A stretch of DNA of 64,000 bases from Streptomyces sp. NBC_00513 (GCF_041431415.1 NZ_CP107845.1:7316001-7380000); one strand, 5' to 3'; positions 16,497-25,225 are shown, counted from the stretch's first letter. Notes: generated by a model from the sequence alone, not told the origin. A program made the numbers and translations.

Positions 16497-18269
16497 GTGC
16501 ACATCCTGCTGGTGGCGAGCGCGTTCAACAGCCTGACCCAGCGCGTCCACGCGGAGCTGCGGGACCACGGTCACCGTGTCGCCGTCGAACTGGCCGTGCC
16601 CGGCGTCCCCCTCGCCGACGCGGTGCGCCGTCACCGACCCGACCTGATCATCGCGCCGATGCTGACGACGGCCCTGCCGCGGGAGGTCTGGGAGGCCCAC
16701 ACCTGCCTGATCGTGCACCCGGGACCGGTCGGGGACCGCGGTCCCTCCTCGCTGGACCGGGCGATCCTCGACCGGGCCGACCGGTGGGGCGTCACCGTCC
16801 TCCAGGCCACCGGCGAGATGGACGCCGGCGACGTCTGGGCGTTCGCCGACTGCCCCCTGCCCGAGGTGGCCAAGAGCGACCTCTACCGGGGCGAGATCGC
16901 GGACGCCGCCCTGCGGGCGGTGCTGACCGCGGTGGAACGCTTCGCCTCCGGTACCTACGTCCCGCGGCCCCAGACCACGCACCACACCCGGCCCTACCTG
17001 GGCCAGGAGGACCGCCGGATCGACTGGGAGACGGACCCGACCGAGCGGGTCCTGCGCACGCTCCGCGCGGCCGACTCCCGGCCCGGCGTACTGGACGAAC
17101 TGCTCGGCGGCGCCTGGTACCTGCATGGCGGTCGCCCCGAGTACGAGCTGCGAGGCCGCCCCGGCGAACTGCTCGCCACCCGCGACGGCGCCGTCTGTCG
17201 GGCGACGACCGACGGCGCCGTCTGGATCCCCGAACTCCGGGCCCGCCGCCGGCCCGGGCAACCCGCTCCGGTCAAACTGCCCGCCACCCTGGCCCTCGCC
17301 GACCGACTGCCGCCCCTGCCCGAACTGCCCGCCCCGCGCCCAGGCGACCTGCCGGACGGATCGGAGGGCGTCGCCGCCCCGGGCGACATCGGATACCGCG
17401 AGGAGGGTCGGGTCGGCTTCCTGTCGTTCTCCTTCCCCGGCGGCGCCATGGCCACCGACCACTGCCGCCGCCTGCTGCACGCCTACCGCGCCGCGTGCTC
17501 GCGCCCCACGTCCGTGCTGGTGCTCGGTGGCGGACGGGACTTCTTCTCCAACGGCATCCACCTCGGCGTCATCGAGGCGGCCGACGACCCCGCCGCCGAG
17601 TCCTGGGCGAACATCGAGGCCATGGACGACCTGGTGGAGGCGATCCTGACCACCACCGACCGCCTCGTCGTGGCCGCGCTCGGCGGGAACGCCGCCGCCG
17701 GAGGGGCCATGTTGGCCCTCGCCGCCGACGAGGTCTGGTGCCGCACCGGCGTCGTGCTGAACCCGCACTACCGGCTGATGGGCCTCCACGGATCCGAGTA
17801 CTGGACGTACACCCTGCCCCGCCGCGTGGGCGCCGCGGTCGCGGAGCGACTCACCACCGACGCCCTGCCGCTGAGCGCCGCCGCCGCCGAGGGACTCGGC
17901 CTGATCGACCGCACGGTGCCCTGCGCCCCGGACGCGTTCGCCGCCGAGACGGCCCGCCTCGCGGGACTGCTGGCGGACTCGCCCGCCACGCCGTCCCGGA
18001 TCGCGGGGAAGAAGGCGGCCCGCGCCCGCGACGAGGCCGTCAGGCCGCTCGCCGCCCACCGGGAGGCGGAGCTGACCCGGATGCGCGCCACCTTCCACGA
18101 CCCGGACGCCCCCTACCACGCACTGCGCAGGGCCTTCGTACGCAAGGAACCCGCGACCGGGACCCCGCCGCACCTCGCCGACCCGGCGTCAAGCCGGCGC
18201 GGCGACGTCACCGCAATGGCCGCACATGACAGCCCATCCGCAGTGGAGCCCTGTTACCAAGAAGGGTGA
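16497..18269 (+). CDS. hoxX: HoxX-type hydrogenase maturation protein (CO ligand synthesis)
   Basis: A 590-aa two-domain protein. Residues about 1-270 resemble N10-formyl-tetrahydrofolate-dependent formyltransferases (MHILLVASAFNSLTQRVHAEL…, CLIVHPGPVGDRGPSSLDRAI; the HPGP-type loop is characteristic). Residues about 290-540 are enoyl-CoA hydratase/isomerase-like (LVLGGGRDFFSNGIHLGVIE, ALGGNAAAGGAMLALAADEV). This fusion is HoxX, which in aerobic bacteria converts a formyl group to the CO ligand of the NiFe active site. The GTG start has GGGGAGA 5 nt upstream. It is the first gene of the hydrogenase locus, 65 bp before the small subunit, which fits a role in aerobic maturation of that enzyme. 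Confidence 0.9.
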   Translation: MHILLVASAFNSLTQRVHAELRDHGHRVAVELAVPGVPLADAVRRHRPDLIIAPMLTTALPREVWEAHTCLIVHPGPVGDRGPSSLDRAILDRADRWGVTVLQATGEMDAGDVWAFADCPLPEVAKSDLYRGEIADAALRAVLTAVERFASGTYVPRPQTTHHTRPYLGQEDRRIDWETDPTERVLRTLRAADSRPGVLDELLGGAWYLHGGRPEYELRGRPGELLATRDGAVCRATTDGAVWIPELRARRRPGQPAPVKLPATLALADRLPPLPELPAPRPGDLPDGSEGVAAPGDIGYREEGRVGFLSFSFPGGAMATDHCRRLLHAYRAACSRPTSVLVLGGGRDFFSNGIHLGVIEAADDPAAESWANIEAMDDLVEAILTTTDRLVVAALGGNAAAGGAMLALAADEVWCRTGVVLNPHYRLMGLHGSEYWTYTLPRRVGAAVAERLTTDALPLSAAAAEGLGLIDRTVPCAPDAFAAETARLAGLLADSPATPSRIAGKKAARARDEAVRPLAAHREAELTRMRATFHDPDAPYHALRRAFVRKEPATGTPPHLADPASSRRGDVTAMAAHDSPSAVEPCYQEG

Positions 18270-18334
18270 GGGCGTCGGCCCACACGCGGACGCCACCCCC
18301 ACCTCCCCGCATACCTCCCCAAGGAGGCATCCTC

Positions 18335-19390
18335 ATGGATGCAGCAACGCCGACCACGGTAGAGGACCCCCCGATCCACATCCTCTGGATCAACGCGGGA
18401 CTGAGCTGCGACGGCGACTCGGTGTCCCTGACGGCAGCGATGCAGCCCAGCATCGAAGAGATCGTGATGGGCGTGCTGCCCGGTCTGCCGAAGATCGCCG
18501 TGCACTGGCCGCTCATCGACTTCGAGTGCGGACCCGTCGGCGGCGCCGACACCTTCATCGAGTGGTTCTTCAAGGGCGAGCGCGGTGAGATCGACCCCTT
18601 CGTGCTGGTCGTCGAGGGGTCCATCCCGAACGAGAAGATCAAGCCCGAGGGCTACTGGTGCGGCTTCGGCGACGATCCGCTGACCGGCCAGCCCATCACG
18701 ACCAGCGAGTGGCTCGACCGGCTGGCTCCCAAGGCCCTCGCCGTGGTGGCCATCGGCACGTGCGCCACGTACGGCGGCATCCACGCGATGGAGGGCAACC
18801 CGACCGGCGCCATGGGCGTGCCCGACTACCTCGGCTGGGACTGGAAGTCCAAGGCGGGGATCCCCATCGTGTGCGTCCCGGGCTGCCCCATCCAGCCGGA
18901 CAACTTCTCCGAGACCCTCACCTACCTGCTGTACCAGGCGGCCGGCTCGGCCCCGATGATCCCGCTCGACGACAAGCTGCGCCCCACCTGGCTGTTCGGC
19001 GCCACCGTCCACGAGGGCTGCGACCGGGCCGGCTACTACGAGCAGGGCCAGTTCGCGGAGACCTACGACTCCCCGAAGTGCCTGGTCAAACTGGGGTGTT
19101 GGGGTCCAGTCGTCAAGTGCAACGTCCCCAAGCGCGGCTGGATGAACGGCATCGGCGGCTGCCCCAACGTCGGCGGCATCTGCATCGCCTGCACCATGCC
19201 GGGCTTCCCCGACAAGTTCATGCCCTTCATGGACGAGCCTCCCGGCGGCAAGGTGTCCGCCACCGCCAGCGGGATCTACGGCGCGGTGATCCGAAAGCTC
19301 CGCGCGGTGACGGCGCACACCGTCGACCAGGAACCGAAGTGGCGCAATCCGGGGGAGCGGCTGACCACCGGCTACCGACCGCCGTGGTGA
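18335..19390 (+). CDS. hhyS: NiFe hydrogenase small subunit, group 1h-like
   Basis: A 351-aa electron-transfer subunit. The N-terminus (IHILWINAGLSCDGDSVSL) has the proximal-cluster motif with Asp where most small subunits have Cys (SCDGD rather than CxxC). This substitution is known from the actinobacterial-type hydrogenase, whose proximal [4Fe-4S] has an aspartate ligand. Further cluster cysteines are in GTCATYGG, VPGCPIQPDN, HEGCDRAG, CLVKLGCWGPVVKC and GGICIACTMPGFPD. There is no Tat signal and no C-terminal membrane helix, so the protein should be cytosolic or peripheral. The ATG at 18335 has a perfect AAGGAGG 7 nt upstream; a longer in-frame start is not needed. Confidence 0.93.
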   Translation: MDAATPTTVEDPPIHILWINAGLSCDGDSVSLTAAMQPSIEEIVMGVLPGLPKIAVHWPLIDFECGPVGGADTFIEWFFKGERGEIDPFVLVVEGSIPNEKIKPEGYWCGFGDDPLTGQPITTSEWLDRLAPKALAVVAIGTCATYGGIHAMEGNPTGAMGVPDYLGWDWKSKAGIPIVCVPGCPIQPDNFSETLTYLLYQAAGSAPMIPLDDKLRPTWLFGATVHEGCDRAGYYEQGQFAETYDSPKCLVKLGCWGPVVKCNVPKRGWMNGIGGCPNVGGICIACTMPGFPDKFMPFMDEPPGGKVSATASGIYGAVIRKLRAVTAHTVDQEPKWRNPGERLTTGYRPPW

Positions 19391-19450
19391 CGCCTCCCCG
19401 CGCACTCCACCCGTAGGCCGCGGGTCCGAACCCCGCGAGACCTCACCCGG

Positions 19451-19495
19451 GAGAACCCCGAGAACCCCGAGAACTCGGCACCCGCGAGAACCCTC
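19451..19495. repeat. Repeated GAGAACCCC motifs between hydrogenase subunit genes
   Basis: The 140-bp gap between the two subunit genes contains GAGAACCCC twice in tandem (19451-19468), then GAGAACTCG, and a further GAGAACCCT near 19487. No start codon or long hairpin is associated with it. Confidence 0.5.
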
Positions 19496-19530
19496 AGCAC
19501 CCCCACCCAAGAAGGGTCACGGCAGACACG

Positions 19531-21315
19531 ATGGCACCGAAGACGAAGGCGGCCGGAGACGGCAGCGGCCTGGTGGAGATGTCCTGGGATCCGATCACCC
19601 GGATCGTGGGCAGCCTCGGCATCCACACGAAGATCGACTTCAAGCAGAAGCGCGTGGCGGAGTGCTACAGCACCTCGTCGGTCTTCCGCGGTTACAGCGT
19701 CTTCATGCGCGGCAAGGACCCCCGCGACGCGCACTTCATCACCAGCCGCATCTGCGGGATCTGCGGCGACAACCACGCCACGTGTTCCGTGTACGCGCAG
19801 AACATGGCCTACGGGGTGAAGCCGCCCCACCTCGCCGAGTGGATCATCAACCTCGGCGAGGCCGCGGAGTACATGTTCGACCACAACATCTTCCAGGAGA
19901 ACCTGGTCGGGGTCGACTACTGCGAGAAGATGGTCCGCGAGACCAACCCCGGCGTGCTGGAGCTGGCCGAGCGCACGCCCGCCCCGCACGCCGGGGAACA
20001 CGGCTTCAAGACCATCGCCGACATCATGCGCTCCCTCAACCCCCTCGAAGGCGAGTTCTACCGCGAGGCCCTCCAGGTCAGCCGGTACACGCGCGAGATG
20101 TTCTGCCTGATGGAGGGGCGCCACGTGCACCCCTCCACCCTCTACCCGGGCGGCGTCGGCACCATCGCCTCCGTCCAGCTCTTCACGGACTACATGAGCC
20201 GCCTCATGCGGTACTGCGAGTTCATGAAGCGCGTCGTCCCGCTCCACGACGACCTGTTCGACTTCTTCTACGAGGCCCTCCCCGGCTATGAGGAAGTCGG
20301 CCGCCGGCGCGTGCTGTTGGGCTGCTGGGGCGCGCTCAACGACCCCGAGCACTGCGACTTCACGTACGCCAACATGACCGACTGGGGACGGAAGATGTTC
20401 GTCACCCCGGGCGTCGTCGTGGACGGCAAACTGGTCACCAACGACCTCACCGAGATCAACCTCGGCATCCGGATCCTGCTCGGCAGCTCGTACTACGACG
20501 ACTGGCAGGGCCAGGAGAAGTTCGTCACCCACGACCCGCTCGGCAACCCGGTCGACGCCCGCCACCCCTGGAACCAGCACACCATTCCCGCGCCGCAGAA
20601 GCGCGACTTCGACGACAAGTACAGCTGGGTGATGTCCCCCCGCTGGTTCGACGGCAAGGACCACCTCCCCCTCGACACCGGCGGCGGCCCCCTCGCCCGC
20701 CTGTGGTCCACGGCCCTGTCCGGTCTGGTGAACACCGACTACGTCCAGGCCACCGGCCACAGCGTGGTCATCACCCTGCCGCGCACGATGACCAAGCCCG
20801 AGACCCGCTTCGAGTGGAAGATCCCGAAGTGGAGCAACGCGCTGGAGCGCAACCGCGCCCGCACGTACTTCCAGGCGTACGCCGCGGCCATCGCGCTGCA
20901 CTGCGCCGAGAAGGGCCTCGCCGAGGTCCGCGCCGGACGCACCCAGACCTGGGAGAAGTTCGAGGTCCCCGACGAGGGCCTGGGCGTCGGCTTCACCGAG
21001 GCCGTGCGCGGCGTCCTCTCGCACCACATGGTGATCCGCGACGGCAAGATCGCCAACTACCACCCCTACCCGCCGACCCCGTGGAACGCCAGCACCCGCG
21101 ACACCTACGGCACTCCAGGACCGTACGAGGACGCCGTGCAGAACACGCCCATCTTCGAGGAGAACACCCCGGAGAACTTCAAGGGCATCGACATCATGCG
21201 CGCCGTGCGCAGCTTCGACCCCTGTCTGCCGTGCGGCGTCCACATGTACGTCGGCGGCGGCAAGACGATCAAGCAGATGCACGTCCCCACCGGCCTGAGC
21301 GGACTGGGCGGATGA
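19531..21315 (+). CDS. hhyL: NiFe hydrogenase large subunit, group 1h-like
   Basis: A 594-aa catalytic subunit that splits H2 at a Ni-Fe(CN)2CO centre. The two cysteine pairs that bind the metals are present: RICGICGDNH near residue 70 and DPCLPCGVH near residue 567. The 25 residues after that His (MYVGGGKTIKQ…) are the C-terminal peptide expected to be removed by the maturation protease. Sequence and gene order (hoxX, small, large, accessory cassette) match the oxygen-insensitive, high-affinity enzymes that let Streptomyces spores and starved mycelium oxidise atmospheric H2. The ribosome-binding site is weak. The stop overlaps the next ATG (ATGA), so translation is coupled to the accessory genes. 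Confidence 0.94.
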   Translation: MAPKTKAAGDGSGLVEMSWDPITRIVGSLGIHTKIDFKQKRVAECYSTSSVFRGYSVFMRGKDPRDAHFITSRICGICGDNHATCSVYAQNMAYGVKPPHLAEWIINLGEAAEYMFDHNIFQENLVGVDYCEKMVRETNPGVLELAERTPAPHAGEHGFKTIADIMRSLNPLEGEFYREALQVSRYTREMFCLMEGRHVHPSTLYPGGVGTIASVQLFTDYMSRLMRYCEFMKRVVPLHDDLFDFFYEALPGYEEVGRRRVLLGCWGALNDPEHCDFTYANMTDWGRKMFVTPGVVVDGKLVTNDLTEINLGIRILLGSSYYDDWQGQEKFVTHDPLGNPVDARHPWNQHTIPAPQKRDFDDKYSWVMSPRWFDGKDHLPLDTGGGPLARLWSTALSGLVNTDYVQATGHSVVITLPRTMTKPETRFEWKIPKWSNALERNRARTYFQAYAAAIALHCAEKGLAEVRAGRTQTWEKFEVPDEGLGVGFTEAVRGVLSHHMVIRDGKIANYHPYPPTPWNASTRDTYGTPGPYEDAVQNTPIFEENTPENFKGIDIMRAVRSFDPCLPCGVHMYVGGGKTIKQMHVPTGLSGLGG

Positions 21316-21833
21316 GCGCCCCCACCGACGCCCGCCGGGCGGGCCTGCGGGTCGAGGAGGTCCTCGACCGGCTCGCGGCCACCGGCGACCGCGAGGCGTG
21401 CGCGGCGGCCGAGGAACTGGTGCGCGTGCTCATGGACCTCTACGGCGCCGGGCTGGCGAGCATCACCACCCGCCTCGACGACGAGGCCCTCGCCGCACTC
21501 CTCGACGACGAGCTCGTCTCCGGACTGCTGGCCCTGCACGACCTGCACCCCGAGGACGCGCACACCCGGATCGCCCGCGCCCTCGCGGCCGTACGGGAAC
21601 CGGTGGAACTGGTCGGCTTCGACGAGGGCACGGGCGTGCTGCGCCTGCGCTCCGCCCCGAGTTCCGGCTGCGGCTGCGGAGGCGGCGACGACGGCGGTCG
21701 ACAGGCCGTCGAGGACGCGCTGGCCTCCTTCGCACCCGAGGTGACCGAGGTCCGGATCGAGGCGGCCGCGCCGCAGCAGCCGCTGCTCCAGATCGGCGTC
21801 CGCCCGAACACCAGCCCGGCGCGGGTCTCGTGA
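21312..21833 (+). CDS. NifU-like protein of the hydrogenase operon
   Basis: A 173-aa protein. The N-terminal 100 residues are helical (EEVLDRLAATGDREACAAAEELV…). The C-terminal 70 resemble the NifU C-terminal domain (VLRLRSAPSSGCGCGGG, then AVEDALASFAPEVTEVRIE), which usually carries a CxxC pair for Fe-S transfer and here shows CGCGG. It could deliver or hold Fe-S clusters for the small subunit. It starts at the ATGA overlap with the large-subunit stop and ends at a GTGA overlap with the next gene, so it is made in step with its neighbours. The Fe-S role is inference from the family and context. Confidence 0.75.
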   Translation: MSAPTDARRAGLRVEEVLDRLAATGDREACAAAEELVRVLMDLYGAGLASITTRLDDEALAALLDDELVSGLLALHDLHPEDAHTRIARALAAVREPVELVGFDEGTGVLRLRSAPSSGCGCGGGDDGGRQAVEDALASFAPEVTEVRIEAAAPQQPLLQIGVRPNTSPARVS

Positions 21834-22498
21834 GCGCGTCACAGGGCTGGGCACCACCCGCCGCACGGACCGGCGGACCGCGCGGCCTGCGCCGGTTCGC
21901 CGGGCCGCGCGCCCCCCGCCCCGAGACCTGTGAACTGTGCGGGATCGCGGTCGCCGAGGACGGCCACCGCCACCTGGTCGAGATCGAGAAGCGCGCCCTG
22001 GTGTGCGCCTGCACGGCCTGCTCCCTGCTGTTCGACCGGCCCGGCGCGGCGACCGGACGCTACCGCGCCGTCCCGAACCGGTACCTCACCGACCCCGACC
22101 ACCCGCTCGAAGACGGGGTGTGGGAACAGCTCCAGATCCCGGTCAGCGTCGCGTTCTTCTTCCGCAACGCCGCACTCGACCGCCTCGTCGCGCTGTACCC
22201 CAGCCCCGCCGGCGCCACCGAGAGCGAACTCGACCCCGCCACCTGGCAGACCGCACTCGGCGGCAACCCCCTGTCCGCACTGCTCGAACCGGACGTCGAG
22301 GCGCTCCTGCTGCGGCGCGCCGAGGGCCGGACCGACTGCTACCTGGTGCCCATCGACATCTGCTACGAACTCGTCGGCCGAATGCGCCTGTTGTGGCAGG
22401 GCTTCGACGGCGGGTCCGAGGCGCGCGCCGCCCTGGCGGCCTTCTTCGAACAGGTCGAGCGCCGCGCCAAGACCCCGGCGAAGGAGGCGCGGCCGTGA
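21830..22498 (+). CDS. Hydrogenase-linked cysteine-motif protein (DUF5947-like)
   Basis: A 222-aa protein. After a basic, Pro/Gly-rich N-terminus it has the motif CELCGIAVAEDGHRHLVEI followed by LVCACTACSLLFDR. The spaced pairs CxxC and CxCxxC could bind zinc or iron. The C-terminal 130 residues are predicted globular (PVSVAFFFRNAALDRLVALYP). I believe this corresponds to the family named DUF5947, which occurs in Streptomyces hydrogenase operons, but this is from memory. The GTG start overlaps the upstream stop (GTGA). A rubredoxin-like or assembly-chaperone role is possible but not shown. Confidence 0.7.
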   Translation: MSASQGWAPPAARTGGPRGLRRFAGPRAPRPETCELCGIAVAEDGHRHLVEIEKRALVCACTACSLLFDRPGAATGRYRAVPNRYLTDPDHPLEDGVWEQLQIPVSVAFFFRNAALDRLVALYPSPAGATESELDPATWQTALGGNPLSALLEPDVEALLLRRAEGRTDCYLVPIDICYELVGRMRLLWQGFDGGSEARAALAAFFEQVERRAKTPAKEARP

Positions 22499-23217
22499 CG
22501 GAGTTCGGCTTCACCTGCACCGGCGTACGGGCCGACCCGTACGCCGCCGGCCCCACCCTCGTCTTCCGGCTGGCCATCACCGCCACCGAACAGACCCGGA
22601 TCCACGCCCTCGCCCTGCGCTGCCAGATCCGCATCGAACCGGCCCGACGCGGCTACGGACCGACCGAGGCCGAGGGCCTCGCCGACCTGTTCGGGGAACG
22701 CTCCCGGTGGGGCAACACCCTCCTGCCCGTCCAGTTCGCGCAGGTCACCCTCATGGTGCCCAGTTTCACCGGGTCCACCGAGATCGACCTGGTCGTGCCC
22801 TGCACCTACGACATGGACATCGCGGCGAGCCGCTACCTCGGCGCCCTGGAGGACGGCGAGGCACCCCTGCTCATGCTGTTCTCCGGCACCGCGTTCACCG
22901 GCGCCGGCGGCTTCCACGTAGAGCCCGTCCCCTGGGACCGCGAAGCCTCCTACCGCATGCCGGTCGCGGTCTGGCAGGAGATGATCGAGCAGCACTTCCC
23001 CGGCTGCGGATGGCTCAGACTGCCCCGCGACACCATGGACGAACTGCTCGCCTACCGCTCCCGACACGCCCTGGCGTCCTGGGAGGCCACCGTACGGGCC
23101 CTCCTGGACGCGGCGGCGGTTTCGGCCGTCGTCCCGGACGCGAAACCCTCACCGCAGGAACGCTTCCGGGCGGGCGCCCAGCCGTCCCGCCCCGCGGAGA
23201 GGACGGCCGCGCCGTGA
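22495..23217 (+). CDS. Hydrogenase-linked protein of unknown function (DUF6084-like)
   Basis: A 240-aa soluble protein without cysteine motifs or membrane segments. It is rich in beta-type sequence in the first 150 residues (TLVFRLAITATEQTRIHALAL, LVVPCTYDMDIAASRYL, LLMLFSGTAFTG) and has a more helical end with a conserved-looking CGWLRLPRDTMDELLAYR. I believe it belongs to DUF6084, again from memory of Streptomyces annotation. The GTG start overlaps the preceding stop by 4 bp and its stop overlaps the next start. Strict coupling to the hydrogenase structural genes points to a role in assembly or as an additional subunit. Confidence 0.65.
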   Translation: MTEFGFTCTGVRADPYAAGPTLVFRLAITATEQTRIHALALRCQIRIEPARRGYGPTEAEGLADLFGERSRWGNTLLPVQFAQVTLMVPSFTGSTEIDLVVPCTYDMDIAASRYLGALEDGEAPLLMLFSGTAFTGAGGFHVEPVPWDREASYRMPVAVWQEMIEQHFPGCGWLRLPRDTMDELLAYRSRHALASWEATVRALLDAAAVSAVVPDAKPSPQERFRAGAQPSRPAERTAAP

Positions 23218-24719
23218 CGACGACCACCGGAACGACCGTCACCACCACGACGGCCGGCGCGGCGGGAACGACCGCCCTCGAAGCCCGCTTCGCGAGCGCC
23301 CGGCAGGTGGCCGACGCCGTGCTCTTCGAGGGGTACGTGCTCTACCCCTACCGGGCATCGGCGGCCAAGAACCGCTTGCGGTGGCAGTTCGGCGTCCTCG
23401 TGCCGCCCGCCTGGGCTCCCGCGCACGAGGAGCACTGCCTCCAACAGACCGAGATCCTGATGGAGCCGAAGGGGAACGCGAAGCTCGCCGTCGAACTCCG
23501 CTTCCTGCACGCCCAACGGCGGACCGTCCAACAGGCCCGACCTGACGGATCGTTCACCGACGTCACGGAGCTGCACCTCGACGACCGGGTCCTCGTCCCC
23601 TGGGACGAGGGGACCGAGGAACGCGTCGAGATGACCGTGGACGTGGCCGACCTCGCCGGGGAGGGCGTACGCGTCCCGGTCACCCGGCCCGCACGCGAGG
23701 AGACCGAGGACATCCACGACGCGGACGGCCGGACCCTCGGCCGGCTGCTGCGTCGCACCGAGAACATCGACGCCGTCGTACGACTGCGGGCGAGCGAACT
23801 CGACTGCGCCTACCGCGCCTGGAAGCTGACCGCGGTGGTGGAGAACACCAGCGCGTGGACACCGGACGAGAGCGGCGCCGACCGCGACGCCGCGCTGCCC
23901 CGCTCACTGGTCGCCGCGCACCTCCTGCTCGGCCTCGACAAGGGCTCCTTCCTGTCGATGACCGACCCGCCCGAATGGGCCAAGGGCGCCGTCGCCGCCT
24001 GCGTCAACCGACAGACCTGGCCCGTGCTCGCCGGCGAGCACGGCCGCGCCGACGTGGTGCTCTCCTCCCCGATCATCCTGGAGGACCACCCCGGCATCGC
24101 CCCCGAGAGCATCGGCGCCATGTACGACGCCACCGAGATCGACGAGATCCTCGCGCTGCGCACCGCCGCCCTGACCGACCAGGAGAAGCGCGAGGCACGC
24201 GGCACCGACCCGAGGGCCGCCGCCGTGATCGACCTCGCCGAATCCATGCCGCCCGAGGTCCTCGAACGGTTGCACGGCGCGGTCCGCGGCCTGCGGGAGA
24301 TCACCGACCCCGACATCCCGGTGGACACCCCGACCGGCCTCGAACCCTTCGACAGCCAGGCCGTGTTCCGCCCCGACACCCCCTGGTGGGACCCCGCCCA
24401 CGCGGACCCCGTCGACCACGCCCGGGAGCCCGTCCTCGTGGACGGCGTCCCGGTGGACGTCGGCAGCCGCGTGCTGCTGCGGCCGGGCCTGCGGCGCACC
24501 GACGCGCAGGACGTGTTCCTCCACGGCCGCTCCGCCCGCGTCGAGGCCGTGCTGCACGACGTGGACGGGGGAGTGCACCTCGCCGTCACGGTGGAGGGCG
24601 ATCCCGGCGCCGACATCAGGCGCGAGCAGGGCCGCTTCCTCTACTTCCAACCCGACGAGGTGACCGCCCTGGACGAGACGGGGCCCTCGGACGACGTGAT
24701 CCCCCTGGAGGACACGTGA
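23214..24719 (+). CDS. Large unknown protein of the hydrogenase operon
   Basis: A 501-aa protein with no signal peptide or membrane helix. After a Thr/Ala-rich leader, residues 25-230 contain FEGYVLYPYRASAAKNRLRW, a run with mixed beta strands (QTEILMEPKGNAKLAVELRF) and a segment at HLLLGLDKGSFLSMTDPPEW. The region SSPIILEDHPGIAPESIGAMYDATEIDEIL resembles nothing I can name. The last 70 residues (VGSRVLLRPGLRRTDAQDVF…, GRFLYFQPDEV) look like a small beta-barrel domain. It is coupled by 4-bp overlaps on both sides to genes for hydrogenase assembly. A structural or maturation role is inferred from position only. Confidence 0.7.
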   Translation: MTTTTGTTVTTTTAGAAGTTALEARFASARQVADAVLFEGYVLYPYRASAAKNRLRWQFGVLVPPAWAPAHEEHCLQQTEILMEPKGNAKLAVELRFLHAQRRTVQQARPDGSFTDVTELHLDDRVLVPWDEGTEERVEMTVDVADLAGEGVRVPVTRPAREETEDIHDADGRTLGRLLRRTENIDAVVRLRASELDCAYRAWKLTAVVENTSAWTPDESGADRDAALPRSLVAAHLLLGLDKGSFLSMTDPPEWAKGAVAACVNRQTWPVLAGEHGRADVVLSSPIILEDHPGIAPESIGAMYDATEIDEILALRTAALTDQEKREARGTDPRAAAVIDLAESMPPEVLERLHGAVRGLREITDPDIPVDTPTGLEPFDSQAVFRPDTPWWDPAHADPVDHAREPVLVDGVPVDVGSRVLLRPGLRRTDAQDVFLHGRSARVEAVLHDVDGGVHLAVTVEGDPGADIRREQGRFLYFQPDEVTALDETGPSDDVIPLEDT

Positions 24720-25225
24720 CCGGCAGGACCCTGATCGCGGGGATCGGAAACGTCTTCCTCGGCGACGACGGATTCGGTGTCGAGGTGGTGCGCGCCCTGT
24801 CCGCGCACCACCTGCCGGACCACGTGGAGGTGGTGGACTTCGGTGTGCGCGGAGTCCACCTCGCCTACCAACTGCTCGACGGCTACGACACCCTCGTGCT
24901 GGTGGACGCCACCGCGCGCGGCGGCGAGCCCGGCACGCTGTACCTCATCGAGGTCGACGAGTGCGCCGGCGCCCCGATCGGCGGCGCCGTGCTCGACGGC
25001 CACCACATGTCCCCCGACGCGGTCCTCGCGCTGCTGGGCACCCTCTGCGCGGGCACGGGTGGCGCCCCGCCCCGACGCACGCTGGTGCTCGGCTGCGAAC
25101 CCGCCTCCGTGGAGGAACGCATGGGCCTCAGCGGCCCCGTGGCCGCCGCGGTCCCGGAGGCCGTGCGGACGCTCGTGGGACTGGCTCGGGAAGACCTGGT
25201 GACAACGGAGGAGAGAACCCCATGA
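24716..25225 (+). CDS. Hydrogenase maturation endopeptidase (HyaD/HupD family)
   Basis: A 169-aa nickel-dependent protease that removes the C-terminal peptide of the large subunit after nickel insertion. The family start IAGIGNVFLGDDGFGVEVV is clear, with the metal-binding Asp/Glu in GDDGFGVE, Asp in LVLVDATARGG, and the His in LDGHHMSPDAVL. The C-terminal LVLGCEPASVEERMGLSGPVAA is also typical. The GTG start overlaps the preceding stop and its own stop overlaps the next ATG. Its substrate is very likely the large subunit encoded four genes upstream. Confidence 0.92.
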   Translation: MTGRTLIAGIGNVFLGDDGFGVEVVRALSAHHLPDHVEVVDFGVRGVHLAYQLLDGYDTLVLVDATARGGEPGTLYLIEVDECAGAPIGGAVLDGHHMSPDAVLALLGTLCAGTGGAPPRRTLVLGCEPASVEERMGLSGPVAAAVPEAVRTLVGLAREDLVTTEERTP

